Shown here in pieces: positions 36,275-45,306 of a DNA stretch of 64,000 bases. The stretch is from NCBI RefSeq assembly GCF_903819435.1, contig NZ_CAIJDP010000079.1, positions 329,585 through 393,584 of the forward strand, in the 5' to 3' direction. This DNA is from Flavobacterium salmonis (GTDB lineage Bacteria; Bacteroidota; Bacteroidia; Flavobacteriales; Flavobacteriaceae). Within the stretch, counting starts at the first letter, position 1. Every line of letters begins with the position of its first letter. A program made the translations under genes and the position numbers. The notes below the pieces were generated by a model. The model ran no database searches and had not been told where the DNA came from. It saw nothing but the letters and a program-made list of their open reading frames with translations.

Positions 36275-37558
36275 TTATTTGCTTACTTCAATCTTTATTT
36301 TAGCCGAAAGCTGTTTAGCAAGAGCCGTTACATAATTACTGAAATAAGCGGAATCTTTGAAGTTTGTATCAGCACTTAGTTCCCAGCCTGCAACAGGATA
36401 ATAACTAATTGGCTGATTATTTTTTGTACTTACTTTTATCAAATAGGAATTGGTCAGTTTACCTGTTTTTGGAGCTTCGATATAGCCTTTGTAAGCATCT
36501 TTTGGAATAATTACAGCAATTCCCAAAATCCATTGACGTTCATAAGTCAGTTTATCGTGCAGAATAAAACAAACGTAATCTCCGGAATCAATTACCTGTA
36601 ACGGATTCTGATTATTGATATTTGAAAACGCAATAGCCAATGTTTCATTACCTTTCAGTCCATTTAAAGAAACGCTATTTTTGTATCCGTACATTCCAGG
36701 CCAGATTGAAGCCGTTTCCTGCACCTGATAGTTATTTCCTGAAGCCTTCCAATTTTGATATTTATAACTCAAAACCGAATTTACAGGACCTTCGCTTACA
36801 ATTTTGAAAGTCGTTTTTTCAACGTTATTTATCGTATCATTGATTAGAATACCAAGTCTGTTGATTTCATCTCCAACGATTAATCCATATCCGCCTAATC
36901 CGGCAGAAGTTCCCACAGGAAAAATATCCCTTCCCCATTCGTGCATCTGATGATAATTGTCTTCTAAGGCGCCTTTGCTGCTGATACCTACATTTTCAGG
37001 TGTGATACCGGGAGTTGTTTTACCAAAAACATCTTTACAATTTCTTCCGTCCAGATAATGTCTGAAACCTACTTTATCATTTTCCCAGGTTGGGCCATCA
37101 GTTTGGTATTTTTGAAATCCAAGTTTCTTGTACACCTGATTCGCTAACAAAACTTCTTCAGTTGCAGGCTGTACAGGTAAATTTTCTGCTTCTCTTTTTC
37201 CGAAACGTGCACTGGTTTTTACTGCATACTTAGGATCCGTATTGGACCATTTAAGTTCAACTGTTTTCTTTTCTTTAGCAGAAAAATCAGCCACAAAGAA
37301 TAATTCATCCCATTTTCCGTCACCATCCAGATCGTTTACCTGGGCCGGAATCGTATCTAAATTTTGCAGTATTATTGGAAAAGATTTTTCGATTCCCTTT
37401 GCTTTAAGCGTACTTCTTTTTATTGAAATTGCCTTTTGTGGCAGCGCCAAATCAGAATTATTGGTTAAAACAATTTTAGTCGATTGTGATTTTTGCGCTT
37501 TGCAGCTTATAAAAACCATAGCCGATAAAGCTATTGAAAGACAGAGTTTCGATTTCAT
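36275..37558 (-). CDS. DUF4861 lipoprotein
   Basis: A 427-residue protein; the lipobox FISC places the lipidated cysteine at residue 19. The body matches DUF4861: IVLTNNSDLALPQKAISIKR, AQVNDLDGDGKWDELFFVADF, GPTWENDKVGFRHYLDGRNCKDVFGKTTPG, YHQMHEWGRDIFPVGTSAGLGGYGL. The family is common in pectin loci but I know of no proven reaction. The conserved polar segments around Trp, His and Asp suggest an enzyme instead of a mere binder. It is flanked by a PKD lipoprotein and GH105 in the same operon. Confidence 0.82.
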   Translation of the reverse strand: MKSKLCLSIALSAMVFISCKAQKSQSTKIVLTNNSDLALPQKAISIKRSTLKAKGIEKSFPIILQNLDTIPAQVNDLDGDGKWDELFFVADFSAKEKKTVELKWSNTDPKYAVKTSARFGKREAENLPVQPATEEVLLANQVYKKLGFQKYQTDGPTWENDKVGFRHYLDGRNCKDVFGKTTPGITPENVGISSKGALEDNYHQMHEWGRDIFPVGTSAGLGGYGLIVGDEINRLGILINDTINNVEKTTFKIVSEGPVNSVLSYKYQNWKASGNNYQVQETASIWPGMYGYKNSVSLNGLKGNETLAIAFSNINNQNPLQVIDSGDYVCFILHDKLTYERQWILGIAVIIPKDAYKGYIEAPKTGKLTNSYLIKVSTKNNQPISYYPVAGWELSADTNFKDSAYFSNYVTALAKQLSAKIKIEVSK

Positions 37559-37581
37559 TATTCTTATTTTTTATTTACTAT

Positions 37582-38664
37582 TTATTTAACGGCAACATCC
37601 CAGATTTTTGACAATCTCGATTTTCCTTTTGGTCCTGAAATGTCTAAAACTACAACATATTTTCCGGCATCCTTATATTCATGTATCGGATTTTTTTCTG
37701 TCGAAAAACTTCCGTCTCCAAAATCCCATTTGTATGATTCAATTTCGCCTACAGACTGATCGACAAATGCTACCGTTCTTTTGTTTTTATCAATGACTTT
37801 GAAAGTCCATTTGGCACTGATTTCTTTTATAAATTGTTTTTCCAAGGGCATTAATTTAAAAGGAAGGCTGTAAGAAGCATTTCCATACATTTTATGTTCT
37901 TTTGAAAGATTCCAAAAACCATTATTTGTTTCCTTATTCACATCATCATAATCGATAATTGCCCAGCAGAGACCGATGCTTTTATTTTCTTCCAATATGG
38001 ATTCTACTGCTCTGGACGGATCGTTTCCTGCATAATCAAAAGGAGTAATCCAGAATTCTAATATCAGTTTTCCTGATTCTCCTGCTTTAAAATTATAATT
38101 AGAAGCAGCATTAGCATACGGAAGTTCCTTAATCCACGGTTGGCTACCCCAAACCAATGTCCAGTCTTTTCCTTCGGCAGGAGTGAAAATATGATAATTC
38201 TGAGCATGCACACCATGAAAAGAAAAATAGGCTTCCATTGTATTTGTCAATGCCGGATTAGGATGAAACCTGTCTATAAACGGTCCGCCGGACTGATCTG
38301 CATCAACAATGACTTCAAAAGTATCATTGTGAAGACCCGACAACGAAAAATCCCAGTAATCATCATACGCTTCATACAAAAAATACAGACGATTCAATCC
38401 TTTTACCCAGGCAACCTTAACACTTACGTCTAAATTTTTAGGATTTGCTTTGGCATGTTTTCCGCTGTCTTCCCATAACTGATCCATTCCAACAGTATAA
38501 CTTTCAGGAACCATTTTCCAGTCATCTACTTTTCCGTCAATCGTTGGGATTTTGTTCGCCGGAAACTGAAAAACTTTAAAAGTTCTGGTATCTTGTGACC
38601 GGCATTGAAACAACGTGCAAAACATTATCGCTAAAAAAAATGTATTCTTTGTATGAAGTTTCAT
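37582..38664 (-). CDS. Lipoprotein with CBM9/DOMON-like and PKD domains
   Basis: A 360-residue protein; LFQC puts the lipidated cysteine at residue 21. Residues about 35-265 resemble CBM9-type sugar-binding sandwiches (IPTIDGKVDDWKMVPE, LYFLYEAYDDYWDF, DTFEVIVDADQSGG, NTMEAYFSFHG). Residues 270-358 form a PKD domain (AFVDQSVGEIESYKWDFGDGSFSTEKNPIHEYKDAGKYVV). No catalytic residues are evident. It is probably a surface glycan-binding protein of the RG-I operon, acting beside SusD. Confidence 0.78.
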   Translation of the reverse strand: MKLHTKNTFFLAIMFCTLFQCRSQDTRTFKVFQFPANKIPTIDGKVDDWKMVPESYTVGMDQLWEDSGKHAKANPKNLDVSVKVAWVKGLNRLYFLYEAYDDYWDFSLSGLHNDTFEVIVDADQSGGPFIDRFHPNPALTNTMEAYFSFHGVHAQNYHIFTPAEGKDWTLVWGSQPWIKELPYANAASNYNFKAGESGKLILEFWITPFDYAGNDPSRAVESILEENKSIGLCWAIIDYDDVNKETNNGFWNLSKEHKMYGNASYSLPFKLMPLEKQFIKEISAKWTFKVIDKNKRTVAFVDQSVGEIESYKWDFGDGSFSTEKNPIHEYKDAGKYVVVLDISGPKGKSRLSKIWDVAVK

Positions 38665-38725
38665 AAGTATGTTATTTAATTTTTAATCGGATTCAAAGCT
38701 GTTTTTTTGAATAATCGGAAGAATA

Positions 38726-39040
38726 TTAATCTAAATGAAAAACCTCCTTCAGACCAATAGCAACTGGAGAATTATCAGGATTGGTCTCCATAATATCACC
38801 CATATAAACCCACCATTTTTTTACAATCGGATGGTTTGGCAATAAATCAAAATCGAAATCAGCACTTATTTTTTGAACCGCAAAAAGTATTAATGTTTCT
38901 TCATCCAGAAAAATACTGTAATCCTGTATACCGGTTTCTGAAAGGAGACTTGCTAATTCAGGCCAGATCTCATCATGTCGCTTTTTGTATTCAGCTTCAA
39001 ATCCCGGTTTTAATTTCATTTTAAAAGCATTTCTTACCAT
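38726..39040 (-). CDS. rhaM: L-rhamnose mutarotase
   Basis: A 104-residue cytoplasmic protein of the expected length. His22 in KKRHDEIWPEL is the catalytic histidine, at the same number as in E. coli RhaM, and the C-terminal WWVYMGDIM (76-84) supplies the sugar-binding Trp and Tyr. It converts alpha- and beta-L-rhamnose anomers, feeding rhamnose isomerase. No other rhamnose catabolic gene is in the window. Its place in an operon of secreted enzymes shows that L-rhamnose is an end product of this locus. Confidence 0.93.
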   Translation of the reverse strand: MVRNAFKMKLKPGFEAEYKKRHDEIWPELASLLSETGIQDYSIFLDEETLILFAVQKISADFDFDLLPNHPIVKKWWVYMGDIMETNPDNSPVAIGLKEVFHLD

Positions 39041-39078
39041 AAGTTTTTAATTTTTTAAGAGTAATTTTCTAAAGATAT

Positions 39079-40149
39079 TTACATTATTTTGAAGATAAAC
39101 GATGAAGCCGTTTCAAATTTCCCGCCTTGTGAGGCAGTAAACAAATAAGTCGCTTTTCCGTTTTGGAATAATAACTGAGGGCGTTCTGCACGGCCATATC
39201 GGTTGAGATGTTTTGGAGCCTGAGGCTGATTGATATATTTATTGAGTGGCTGATAGGATATTGAAGGATCAGACCAGTGAATTCCATCATCCGAATCCAT
39301 GTAAAGTCCTTTGTCCTGTCCAAAAACACCCAAATCCCTTGCCAGCATTTTAAACTTTTTATCTTCATACCATACAAAAGCATCTTCACATTGTTTGTTA
39401 TCTCCTAATTTTGAAAAATCAACAACAGGATTGCCTTCATATTTTCTATAAGGTCCTTCAAGAGATTTAGCAACTGCTAATCCGTATTTTCTATTTCCTT
39501 TAATTGGAAATTTTGGATGCACATAATTTTCTGTATCCAATGATTTATAATACAGCCAGTATTCACCATTTGGATGTTTTAAAAAAGAAGGATTTGTAGT
39601 CAAAAGATCATCCCAGGAACCTTCACTTCCCGGAAGCAAAAAAGGTTCATCAGGTCTTTTCCATGGTCCGTAAAGAGAATCTGAAGTAGCTAGTCCAATT
39701 CGTTTGGTATTCATTTTGCCATTAGAATTCCCCATAAAAAACAACGCATATTTTCCATCCACAAAATGAATACTCGGATTATGACAGGTCGTTGCATCCC
39801 AAAAGCCTTCACCACGGGGAGCAAAGACAGTACTCACATACGTGTAAGGACCTTCTGGAGAATCTGCTGTGGCATGAGCAATTTCAGAGCCGTTAATCCA
39901 GCCGCTCATTGATTTAGATTTTTTCCAACGCGAAAAAAAGACATGAATTTTACCATCAGGCCCTTCAATAGGGCTGTTACACCACACATAGTAGTCTTCA
40001 AATTCAAGTGCACAGCCTACCGGTTTAAGTCTTTTTTCGAAATCAGAAAGTTTCGGATCAATATGAAAACTATTGCTTCTGAGTGGAAATGGCAGACACA
40101 GCCCTATGAGAGCAAGAGAATTTCCGATTATAAATTTTCTTCTATTCAT
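39079..40149 (-). CDS. Five-bladed propeller glycosidase-like protein with twin-arginine-like signal
   Basis: A 356-residue protein. NRRKFIIGNSLALIGLCLPF looks like a Tat signal, so it may be exported folded. The rest is a GH43/GH117-clan-like propeller: IEGPDGKIHVFFSRWKK, HNPSIHFVDGKYALFFMGNSNG, NPSFLKHPNGEYWLYYKS, CEDAFVWYEDKKFKMLARD and RAERPQLLFQNGKATYLF. Acidic residues in these blades could be catalytic, but I cannot assign a family. It sits between another propeller enzyme and rhaM in the seven-gene operon. Confidence 0.7.
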   Translation of the reverse strand: MNRRKFIIGNSLALIGLCLPFPLRSNSFHIDPKLSDFEKRLKPVGCALEFEDYYVWCNSPIEGPDGKIHVFFSRWKKSKSMSGWINGSEIAHATADSPEGPYTYVSTVFAPRGEGFWDATTCHNPSIHFVDGKYALFFMGNSNGKMNTKRIGLATSDSLYGPWKRPDEPFLLPGSEGSWDDLLTTNPSFLKHPNGEYWLYYKSLDTENYVHPKFPIKGNRKYGLAVAKSLEGPYRKYEGNPVVDFSKLGDNKQCEDAFVWYEDKKFKMLARDLGVFGQDKGLYMDSDDGIHWSDPSISYQPLNKYINQPQAPKHLNRYGRAERPQLLFQNGKATYLFTASQGGKFETASSFIFKIM

Positions 40150-40188
40150 TTTAATTTCCTATAAAAAATCAAAAGCAAAATGTCTTAA

Positions 40189-41196
40189 TTAATGTTTTAA
40201 ATTAATTTGAACCACCTTGTCACGATTACAGATAATTTCACCATTTATGTATTCTAATTCTGCAACCTGTATTGTGCTTCTTCTGGTTTCAAAATTGTCT
40301 ATTCCTTTATTTTCAGGAGTTCTTCCGGGATGTGTGAAATAAAAAACATAGGCTTTGTCATCGCTTACAATAACATCAGCATGTCCGCCAATTACTTTGT
40401 CATCTTCTCCTGTTCCCGGAATTTGAAGAATGTTTTTTTCCTGTCTTTTCCAGTTTATAAAATCATCCGAAGAGAAAACAGCCAAACCTTTCCATGGATC
40501 TGTAATCATCCAGTTTTTCCCTTTCCAGCTAAAAATTTTCGGGCCTTCTCCCCTGTCTTTTACTACTTTTTTTCCGCTGTCTGTCCAATGGTACAAATCT
40601 TTGCTGTCGGCATAATAAATGGATTTGCCATCATTTTCATTGTTGTAATACATACGCCAGTTTCCATCAGGCAATTGAAAAACAGAAGCATCAATGCAAC
40701 GCTCTGAAGCCAGTTTTAATTGTGATTCAAATTTCCAGTCGATTAAATTTTTATTGTTCAGGTGCACAATATATCGAGGATGTTTCCAATCTTCAAAAAT
40801 ACCCGGAACAATTGTCAGGTACATATGATATTTATTTTTATGCTTGATGACTTCCGGAGCCCAGTAGGTGACATCTTTAATCGTATAACCAATATTACAA
40901 TTGGTTTTATATTTCCAATGTGCCCCATCATTTGATTCGGCAATGCCAATGGGAGTTCCATGTACCCAGCTCACCCCATTTCCACCAATATTTGCTCTTC
41001 GATTGGTGTAAAACATCAGCCATTTTTTATCTTTTTTACTCCAGATAATAGTCGGATCTGCTGCTCCGTCAAAAACAGGGTCTCGATATAAAGGCTTATC
41101 TGCAGTTTCATTTTTTGCTTGCTGAGCAAAAGCGGAAAGACAAAATAAAAAGTATAAAAAAAATATTTTTTTGAAGGTTATGAAGGTTAATTTCAT
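40189..41196 (-). CDS. GH43-like five-bladed propeller glycosidase
   Basis: A 335-residue secreted protein (signal peptide ending SAFAQQ). GH43-type features: YRDPVFDGAADPTIIW with the putative base Asp, TYWAPEVIKHKNKYHMYLT with WAPE, CIDASVFQLPDGNWRMYYNN and RGEGPKIFSWKGKNWMITD with the putative acid Glu. The family assignment is good at clan level, the substrate is open (arabinose or galactose side chains fit). It is the first gene of the operon that runs to 33549 and carries the CAGG operator plus a perfect -7 box just upstream. Confidence 0.78.
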   Translation of the reverse strand: MKLTFITFKKIFFLYFLFCLSAFAQQAKNETADKPLYRDPVFDGAADPTIIWSKKDKKWLMFYTNRRANIGGNGVSWVHGTPIGIAESNDGAHWKYKTNCNIGYTIKDVTYWAPEVIKHKNKYHMYLTIVPGIFEDWKHPRYIVHLNNKNLIDWKFESQLKLASERCIDASVFQLPDGNWRMYYNNENDGKSIYYADSKDLYHWTDSGKKVVKDRGEGPKIFSWKGKNWMITDPWKGLAVFSSDDFINWKRQEKNILQIPGTGEDDKVIGGHADVIVSDDKAYVFYFTHPGRTPENKGIDNFETRRSTIQVAELEYINGEIICNRDKVVQINLKH

Positions 41197-41218
41197 GAAA
41201 ACATAATAGGTTTAATTT

Positions 41219-41263
41219 CAAATATATTTATTTATTATTCGAATACTGTCCTGTGCTATACTG
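41219..41263 (-). promoter_or_regulatory. Operator and -7 box of the seven-gene GH43-to-PL22 operon
   Basis: Coding strand: CAGT (41263-41260, one mismatch), CAGGAC (41253-41248), 21 nt, then TATATTTG (41226-41219), a perfect -7 box 22 bp before the ATG. Confidence 0.78.
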
Positions 41264-41278
41264 TACTTTTTAAAGCAT

Positions 41279-41315
41279 AATAGGAAGATTTACAAAAATG
41301 TAAACCTTTCTATTA
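41279..41315 (-). terminator. Probable terminator of the large PL11 gene
   Basis: AATAG-G-AAG-A-TTTACA pairs with TGTAAA-C-CTT-T-CTATT, with one wobble and one mismatch. It lies 16 bp after the stop codon, with only a weak T run. Confidence 0.5.
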
Positions 41316-41330
41316 TAGATAATTATGTTA

Positions 41331-44300
41331 TTATTTTTCAATCAGAATTTTAAGTGTTTTAGTTCCTTCTTCACTAATTACTTTTAGAAGATAAACTCCA
41401 TGATTATGGTTAGGAATGCTAAATACTCCATTTTGATCCTTTCCGGTAAGTTCAATATCTTTTTTCACTAAAACCTGTCCGGTAATATCTGAAATTACAA
41501 CGGTTGCTTTAGATGATTTATAACCACTAAATCGGATATTAAATTGTCCCGAAGAAGGATTTGGATATACCATTACTTCTGCTGTTACGGAAGCATCTGT
41601 TTTTTTAACCCCTAAATTCGAAATGTCTTTTATAACAATATTCGATGCAGGAACCGGAGCCATATCATATCCTAAAAAATAACTTGGATGAGGAGGCTGA
41701 TTGTAAGCTGAATTTTGCCATGCAATTGCTGTACGGTATTGAGGATCGTGCATTAAAGTAGGAATTCGGTAATCAGAAATGATATTGGTTGTAAAAAGAA
41801 TGAGGGCAGTATTGTCAGTACGACGTAGTATAATTTCCTCTCTCCAGTCACCTAAAATATCGCCTGTAAGAGCTGGATTTTTTTTAGAATCATTATTGGA
41901 AGAAACGGGAGCTGCCTGATAAATCGTAAACAAGCGGTTTAGCGATTGTGTTGCCGGATTCCATTTGTCCATAATTGTACCATCAAGCAATTCACGTCCT
42001 AAATCACCATCCCACCAAACAGCACCATTCACAGCCTGGCTTCCGTTTGTTGGTTTGCTGGTTCCAATTTGTCCATCCTGAACATTATACAAATAACCGG
42101 AAGAACTCCACATTTCATAACCTCTGTGGTTTGAATCAATATCTGCCGCCAAAGCACGGCCAACATCTCCTGTGGTAACAGCTCCAAAAATCATTTCACC
42201 GGTTTTAGCATCATTAAGCCTGATTCCGTATGGGCTATATTGACTTTCGGATTCCAGACACTGCCAGATTTCCTGGCCGGGACGATCCGGATCCATATCC
42301 GACATGTGAAGTGCATCTCCATGTCCCTGCCCATAAGTCCAAAGACGTTTTCCATCATCATTAATAGCACTTGAACCGTTTATGATTTCGTCTTTTCCGT
42401 CACCATCCACATCACCAATAGTCATTTGGTGATTTCCCTGAGTTGAAAATGCATTATTGGCAGGATCACTCGCGTCTTTACTATCGAAAATCCAACGAAG
42501 CGTCAATTGTCCATCGCGCCAGTCATAAGCAGCACGCATTAATTTATCATAATAGCCACGGCCTACAATCAAACTCGGACGGGCGCCATCTAAGTAAGCT
42601 ACCGCAGAAACAAAACGATCCTGACGATTTCCGTAAGTGTCACCCCAGTCTGCAGTATTTGCCCTCGCCGGCTGATAAGCAACTGTAGACATGGCAGCTC
42701 CTGTCAAACCATTGAAAACAGTCAGGAATTCAGGTCCTGCCTGTACCCATCCTCCTGAATTTCGATGATCGACCGTAGCATTACCAATCACTGTTCCTGT
42801 TCCATCAATAGTTCCGTCAGCTGTTTTTAAAATTATTTCAGCTTTTCCGTCTCCATCAAAATCATACACCATAAATTGATTGAAGTGCGGACCTGCATTT
42901 ACATTTTTACCTAAGTTGATACGCCAAAGCAAAGTACCGTTCATTTTATAGCAATCGAAAATTTGTTCTCCCGAAAAACCTCCTCCGTTATGATTCAATA
43001 ATGTAGGATCCCATTTTAAGAAAATTTCATATTCACCGTCTCCATCGACATCACCGACGCTTGCATCATTTGCAGTATAGGTATATGCTGTTCCATCCGG
43101 AATTGTACCTCCCGGCGGAATTTGCAATGGAATCGACAACTGGTTATTCCCCCATACCGAAACAGGAGCCGATGCAGCACCTTCAGTTCCACCAATAACT
43201 GCTTTTATGGTATAAGAACCATTTGCTGCAATATTATCGATATAGTTTGTCGAAGTTGTAATAGGAGCAGAATTGATTTTTACATTATCCCTGTAAACAT
43301 TAAAAGTAATATTTGCAGGATCATTAGCCAGCAATCTCCAGCTAATAAAAACTTCATTCGTCGATTTACGCAAGGCAACTACACCACGGTTCAAAAATTC
43401 TACCTGTTTTGGCGTATTCACTACTGCATCAGGTAGAGCCAGCGTATTGAACCTAATATTTTCTCCATAGGTAGTACCTCCATTTATTGCATAGGCTCTA
43501 ACATAATACAAAGCTGCCGGTGTAAGGCCGGGAATAGTTACTGAAAAATTGCCTGTGCCACCGGTAGCTGCTATAATTTTAGTATTAGCTACGGTTGGAT
43601 TACTGCTTGTACTGTAAACGATTCCTCTTTCTGTAACTGCAGTTCCTCCATCTGAGGTAATATCCCCTCCTGTTTCTGCTGTAGTTGCTGTCAAATTTGT
43701 AACCGTATTTGTGGTAAGTGTTGCCGGTGGAGGAGCCGGAACATAGGTTCTAACAATAGGAGTTACAATACCTCCTGTATTTGCTTTTGTATAAACAACA
43801 AAAGGATACAAACTTCCGGCAACAATTGTTAAATTCCCAGCCGGTTCATCAATTCCTCTAATTACTGTCGGATCTTTCATTTCTGTCCAGACAGTTGCGC
43901 CCGCAGTTTGTTTAAACACACGAGCAGAATAGGTAGGTGTACTGCTCACGTTGTCTATGAAAGAACAGTAAAGATTACCAGAAACATCCTTAATCAAACT
44001 TATATTTGGGGAATCTCTGGAACCAATAATAGTATTTGGACCCCAAGTATTTGCAGCTTTATTATATTCAATTACCGTTGCTTTATTGGTACTGGCCGTA
44101 TTAAAATAAGCAATTGCCAGATTATTGGCAGAGTTAAGTACCATACTGGTATGACGTACTCCCGCAGTAACTGATGAAGCTGCAGAAGCAGTCCAGGTTC
44201 CATTTGTAAACTTATACAATGTCATGCTACCTGTAGTGGCACTTATGGTAGTTAAATTACAGTATACCAGCCAAGGTACATCAGCCTCATCCACTACTAA

Positions 44301-44957
44301 ACTTACTCCAATTGCTATTGAAGCAGTATTTACCGAACCACTACCAACTGTAACCCAGGAAGTACCATCAAACTTTTTAACATAAGGAGTCAATGTCCCA
44401 TTATCACCAAAGGCGATATATGGATTGTTATCAGAATCGAAAGTCAATGAGCACCGAGGTGTTGAGCCATATTGTGAAACAGAATTAGTAACAGAACCAG
44501 TCGAAACATAGAGGTTGTTAGTTTCGTTATTTAATGGTTCCCATGCGTCTGTAGCTGTATTGTAAATTTTCACCGCCAGTTTATTACCATTTGCGGCATC
44601 CACGTAAGTAACATAAAAGCGGTTTGTTTTGTCCAGTATTATTCTGGAAAAATTAAGATTCGCTCCAATATCGTTACCTACTTGTTCCCAATTTCCTGTG
44701 GCAGTGTTTCTTTTTTTAACTTTGACAACAGGTCCGCTTCCTTCTCGGAACACTACATAAGGAACGTCGTTTAAAACAGCAATAGATGTATAGGACGATG
44801 CTACAGCGGAAACCTGAGATTCATTTCCCAAAATATTCCAGTTTTGTGCAAACGAATTATTTACATTCAAAAAGCTAAAAAATGTAATTAAAATAATTTT
44901 AAGGAATTGCTTTTGAAAGTGAATTGGTATAAATTCAAAAAGTACTTGTTTTTTCAT
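41331..44957 (-). CDS. Cell-surface PL11 rhamnogalacturonan lyase with propeller, Fn3-like and T9SS domains
   Basis: A 1208-residue protein. Signal peptide to about residue 38; residues 40-405 repeat short beta motifs (NDVPYVVF, NNPYIAFGD, VPWLVYCN, NLAIAYFN, NLYCSFID), probably a seven-bladed propeller; 410-507 is an Fn3-like domain; about 518-1115 is PL11 (EFLNRGVVALRKSTNEVFISWRLL, DVDGDG and DFDGDG loops, MHDPQYRTAIAWQNSAYNQPPHPSYF); the last about 75 residues are a T9SS type A sorting domain (VYPNPSSGQFNI to KTLKILIEK). It should be attached to the cell surface and make the first cuts in RG-I. It is a single-gene unit with its own operator. Confidence 0.94.
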   Translation of the reverse strand: MKKQVLFEFIPIHFQKQFLKIILITFFSFLNVNNSFAQNWNILGNESQVSAVASSYTSIAVLNDVPYVVFREGSGPVVKVKKRNTATGNWEQVGNDIGANLNFSRIILDKTNRFYVTYVDAANGNKLAVKIYNTATDAWEPLNNETNNLYVSTGSVTNSVSQYGSTPRCSLTFDSDNNPYIAFGDNGTLTPYVKKFDGTSWVTVGSGSVNTASIAIGVSLVVDEADVPWLVYCNLTTISATTGSMTLYKFTNGTWTASAASSVTAGVRHTSMVLNSANNLAIAYFNTASTNKATVIEYNKAANTWGPNTIIGSRDSPNISLIKDVSGNLYCSFIDNVSSTPTYSARVFKQTAGATVWTEMKDPTVIRGIDEPAGNLTIVAGSLYPFVVYTKANTGGIVTPIVRTYVPAPPPATLTTNTVTNLTATTAETGGDITSDGGTAVTERGIVYSTSSNPTVANTKIIAATGGTGNFSVTIPGLTPAALYYVRAYAINGGTTYGENIRFNTLALPDAVVNTPKQVEFLNRGVVALRKSTNEVFISWRLLANDPANITFNVYRDNVKINSAPITTSTNYIDNIAANGSYTIKAVIGGTEGAASAPVSVWGNNQLSIPLQIPPGGTIPDGTAYTYTANDASVGDVDGDGEYEIFLKWDPTLLNHNGGGFSGEQIFDCYKMNGTLLWRINLGKNVNAGPHFNQFMVYDFDGDGKAEIILKTADGTIDGTGTVIGNATVDHRNSGGWVQAGPEFLTVFNGLTGAAMSTVAYQPARANTADWGDTYGNRQDRFVSAVAYLDGARPSLIVGRGYYDKLMRAAYDWRDGQLTLRWIFDSKDASDPANNAFSTQGNHQMTIGDVDGDGKDEIINGSSAINDDGKRLWTYGQGHGDALHMSDMDPDRPGQEIWQCLESESQYSPYGIRLNDAKTGEMIFGAVTTGDVGRALAADIDSNHRGYEMWSSSGYLYNVQDGQIGTSKPTNGSQAVNGAVWWDGDLGRELLDGTIMDKWNPATQSLNRLFTIYQAAPVSSNNDSKKNPALTGDILGDWREEIILRRTDNTALILFTTNIISDYRIPTLMHDPQYRTAIAWQNSAYNQPPHPSYFLGYDMAPVPASNIVIKDISNLGVKKTDASVTAEVMVYPNPSSGQFNIRFSGYKSSKATVVISDITGQVLVKKDIELTGKDQNGVFSIPNHNHGVYLLKVISEEGTKTLKILIEK

Positions 44958-44985
44958 AAATAGTTGGTTAAAAGGTTAGTACTAT

Positions 44986-45030
44986 TAAAATTATTAGGAT
45001 AAATATTTAATACTGTCCTGCCCTACCCTG
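44986..45030 (-). promoter_or_regulatory. Operator and -7 box of the large PL11 gene
   Basis: Coding strand: CAGGGTAGGGCAGGAC (45030-45015), two CAGG cores at 10-bp pitch, 21 nt, then TAATTTTA (44993-44986), 28 bp before the ATG. Confidence 0.78.
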
Positions 45031-45306
45031 CTATTTTTTTGAAAATTAGATTTTTACACTTTAAAAAAGTTTAAAAAAATATTAATAAACTAGAAATCAA
45101 AGAATTGAACACAATAACCACTAGATAAATAATTACATATGTATTTTGTTATAAAAATTAAAATTCAATTTTAAAACTCTTAATTTCCCATCAAATCCAC
45201 AAAAATTCGGTTTAATTCATAAAAAATACCTGTGCATTTCTTAAACTCAGAAATGAAAAGGGAACATTATAAACTAACTAAACTAAACTCTTTTTATACA
45301 ATTTGA
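45031..45306. other. Intergenic stretch between PL11 operator and sialate-esterase-like gene
   Basis: AT-rich, without an open reading frame, a convincing hairpin or a TAnnTTTG box that I can support. Confidence 0.4.

Noticed and set aside
43122..44174. Plus-strand open frames opposite the large PL11 gene
   Set aside because: Low-complexity shadows of the repetitive propeller and Fn3 coding sequence, with no sensible protein features.
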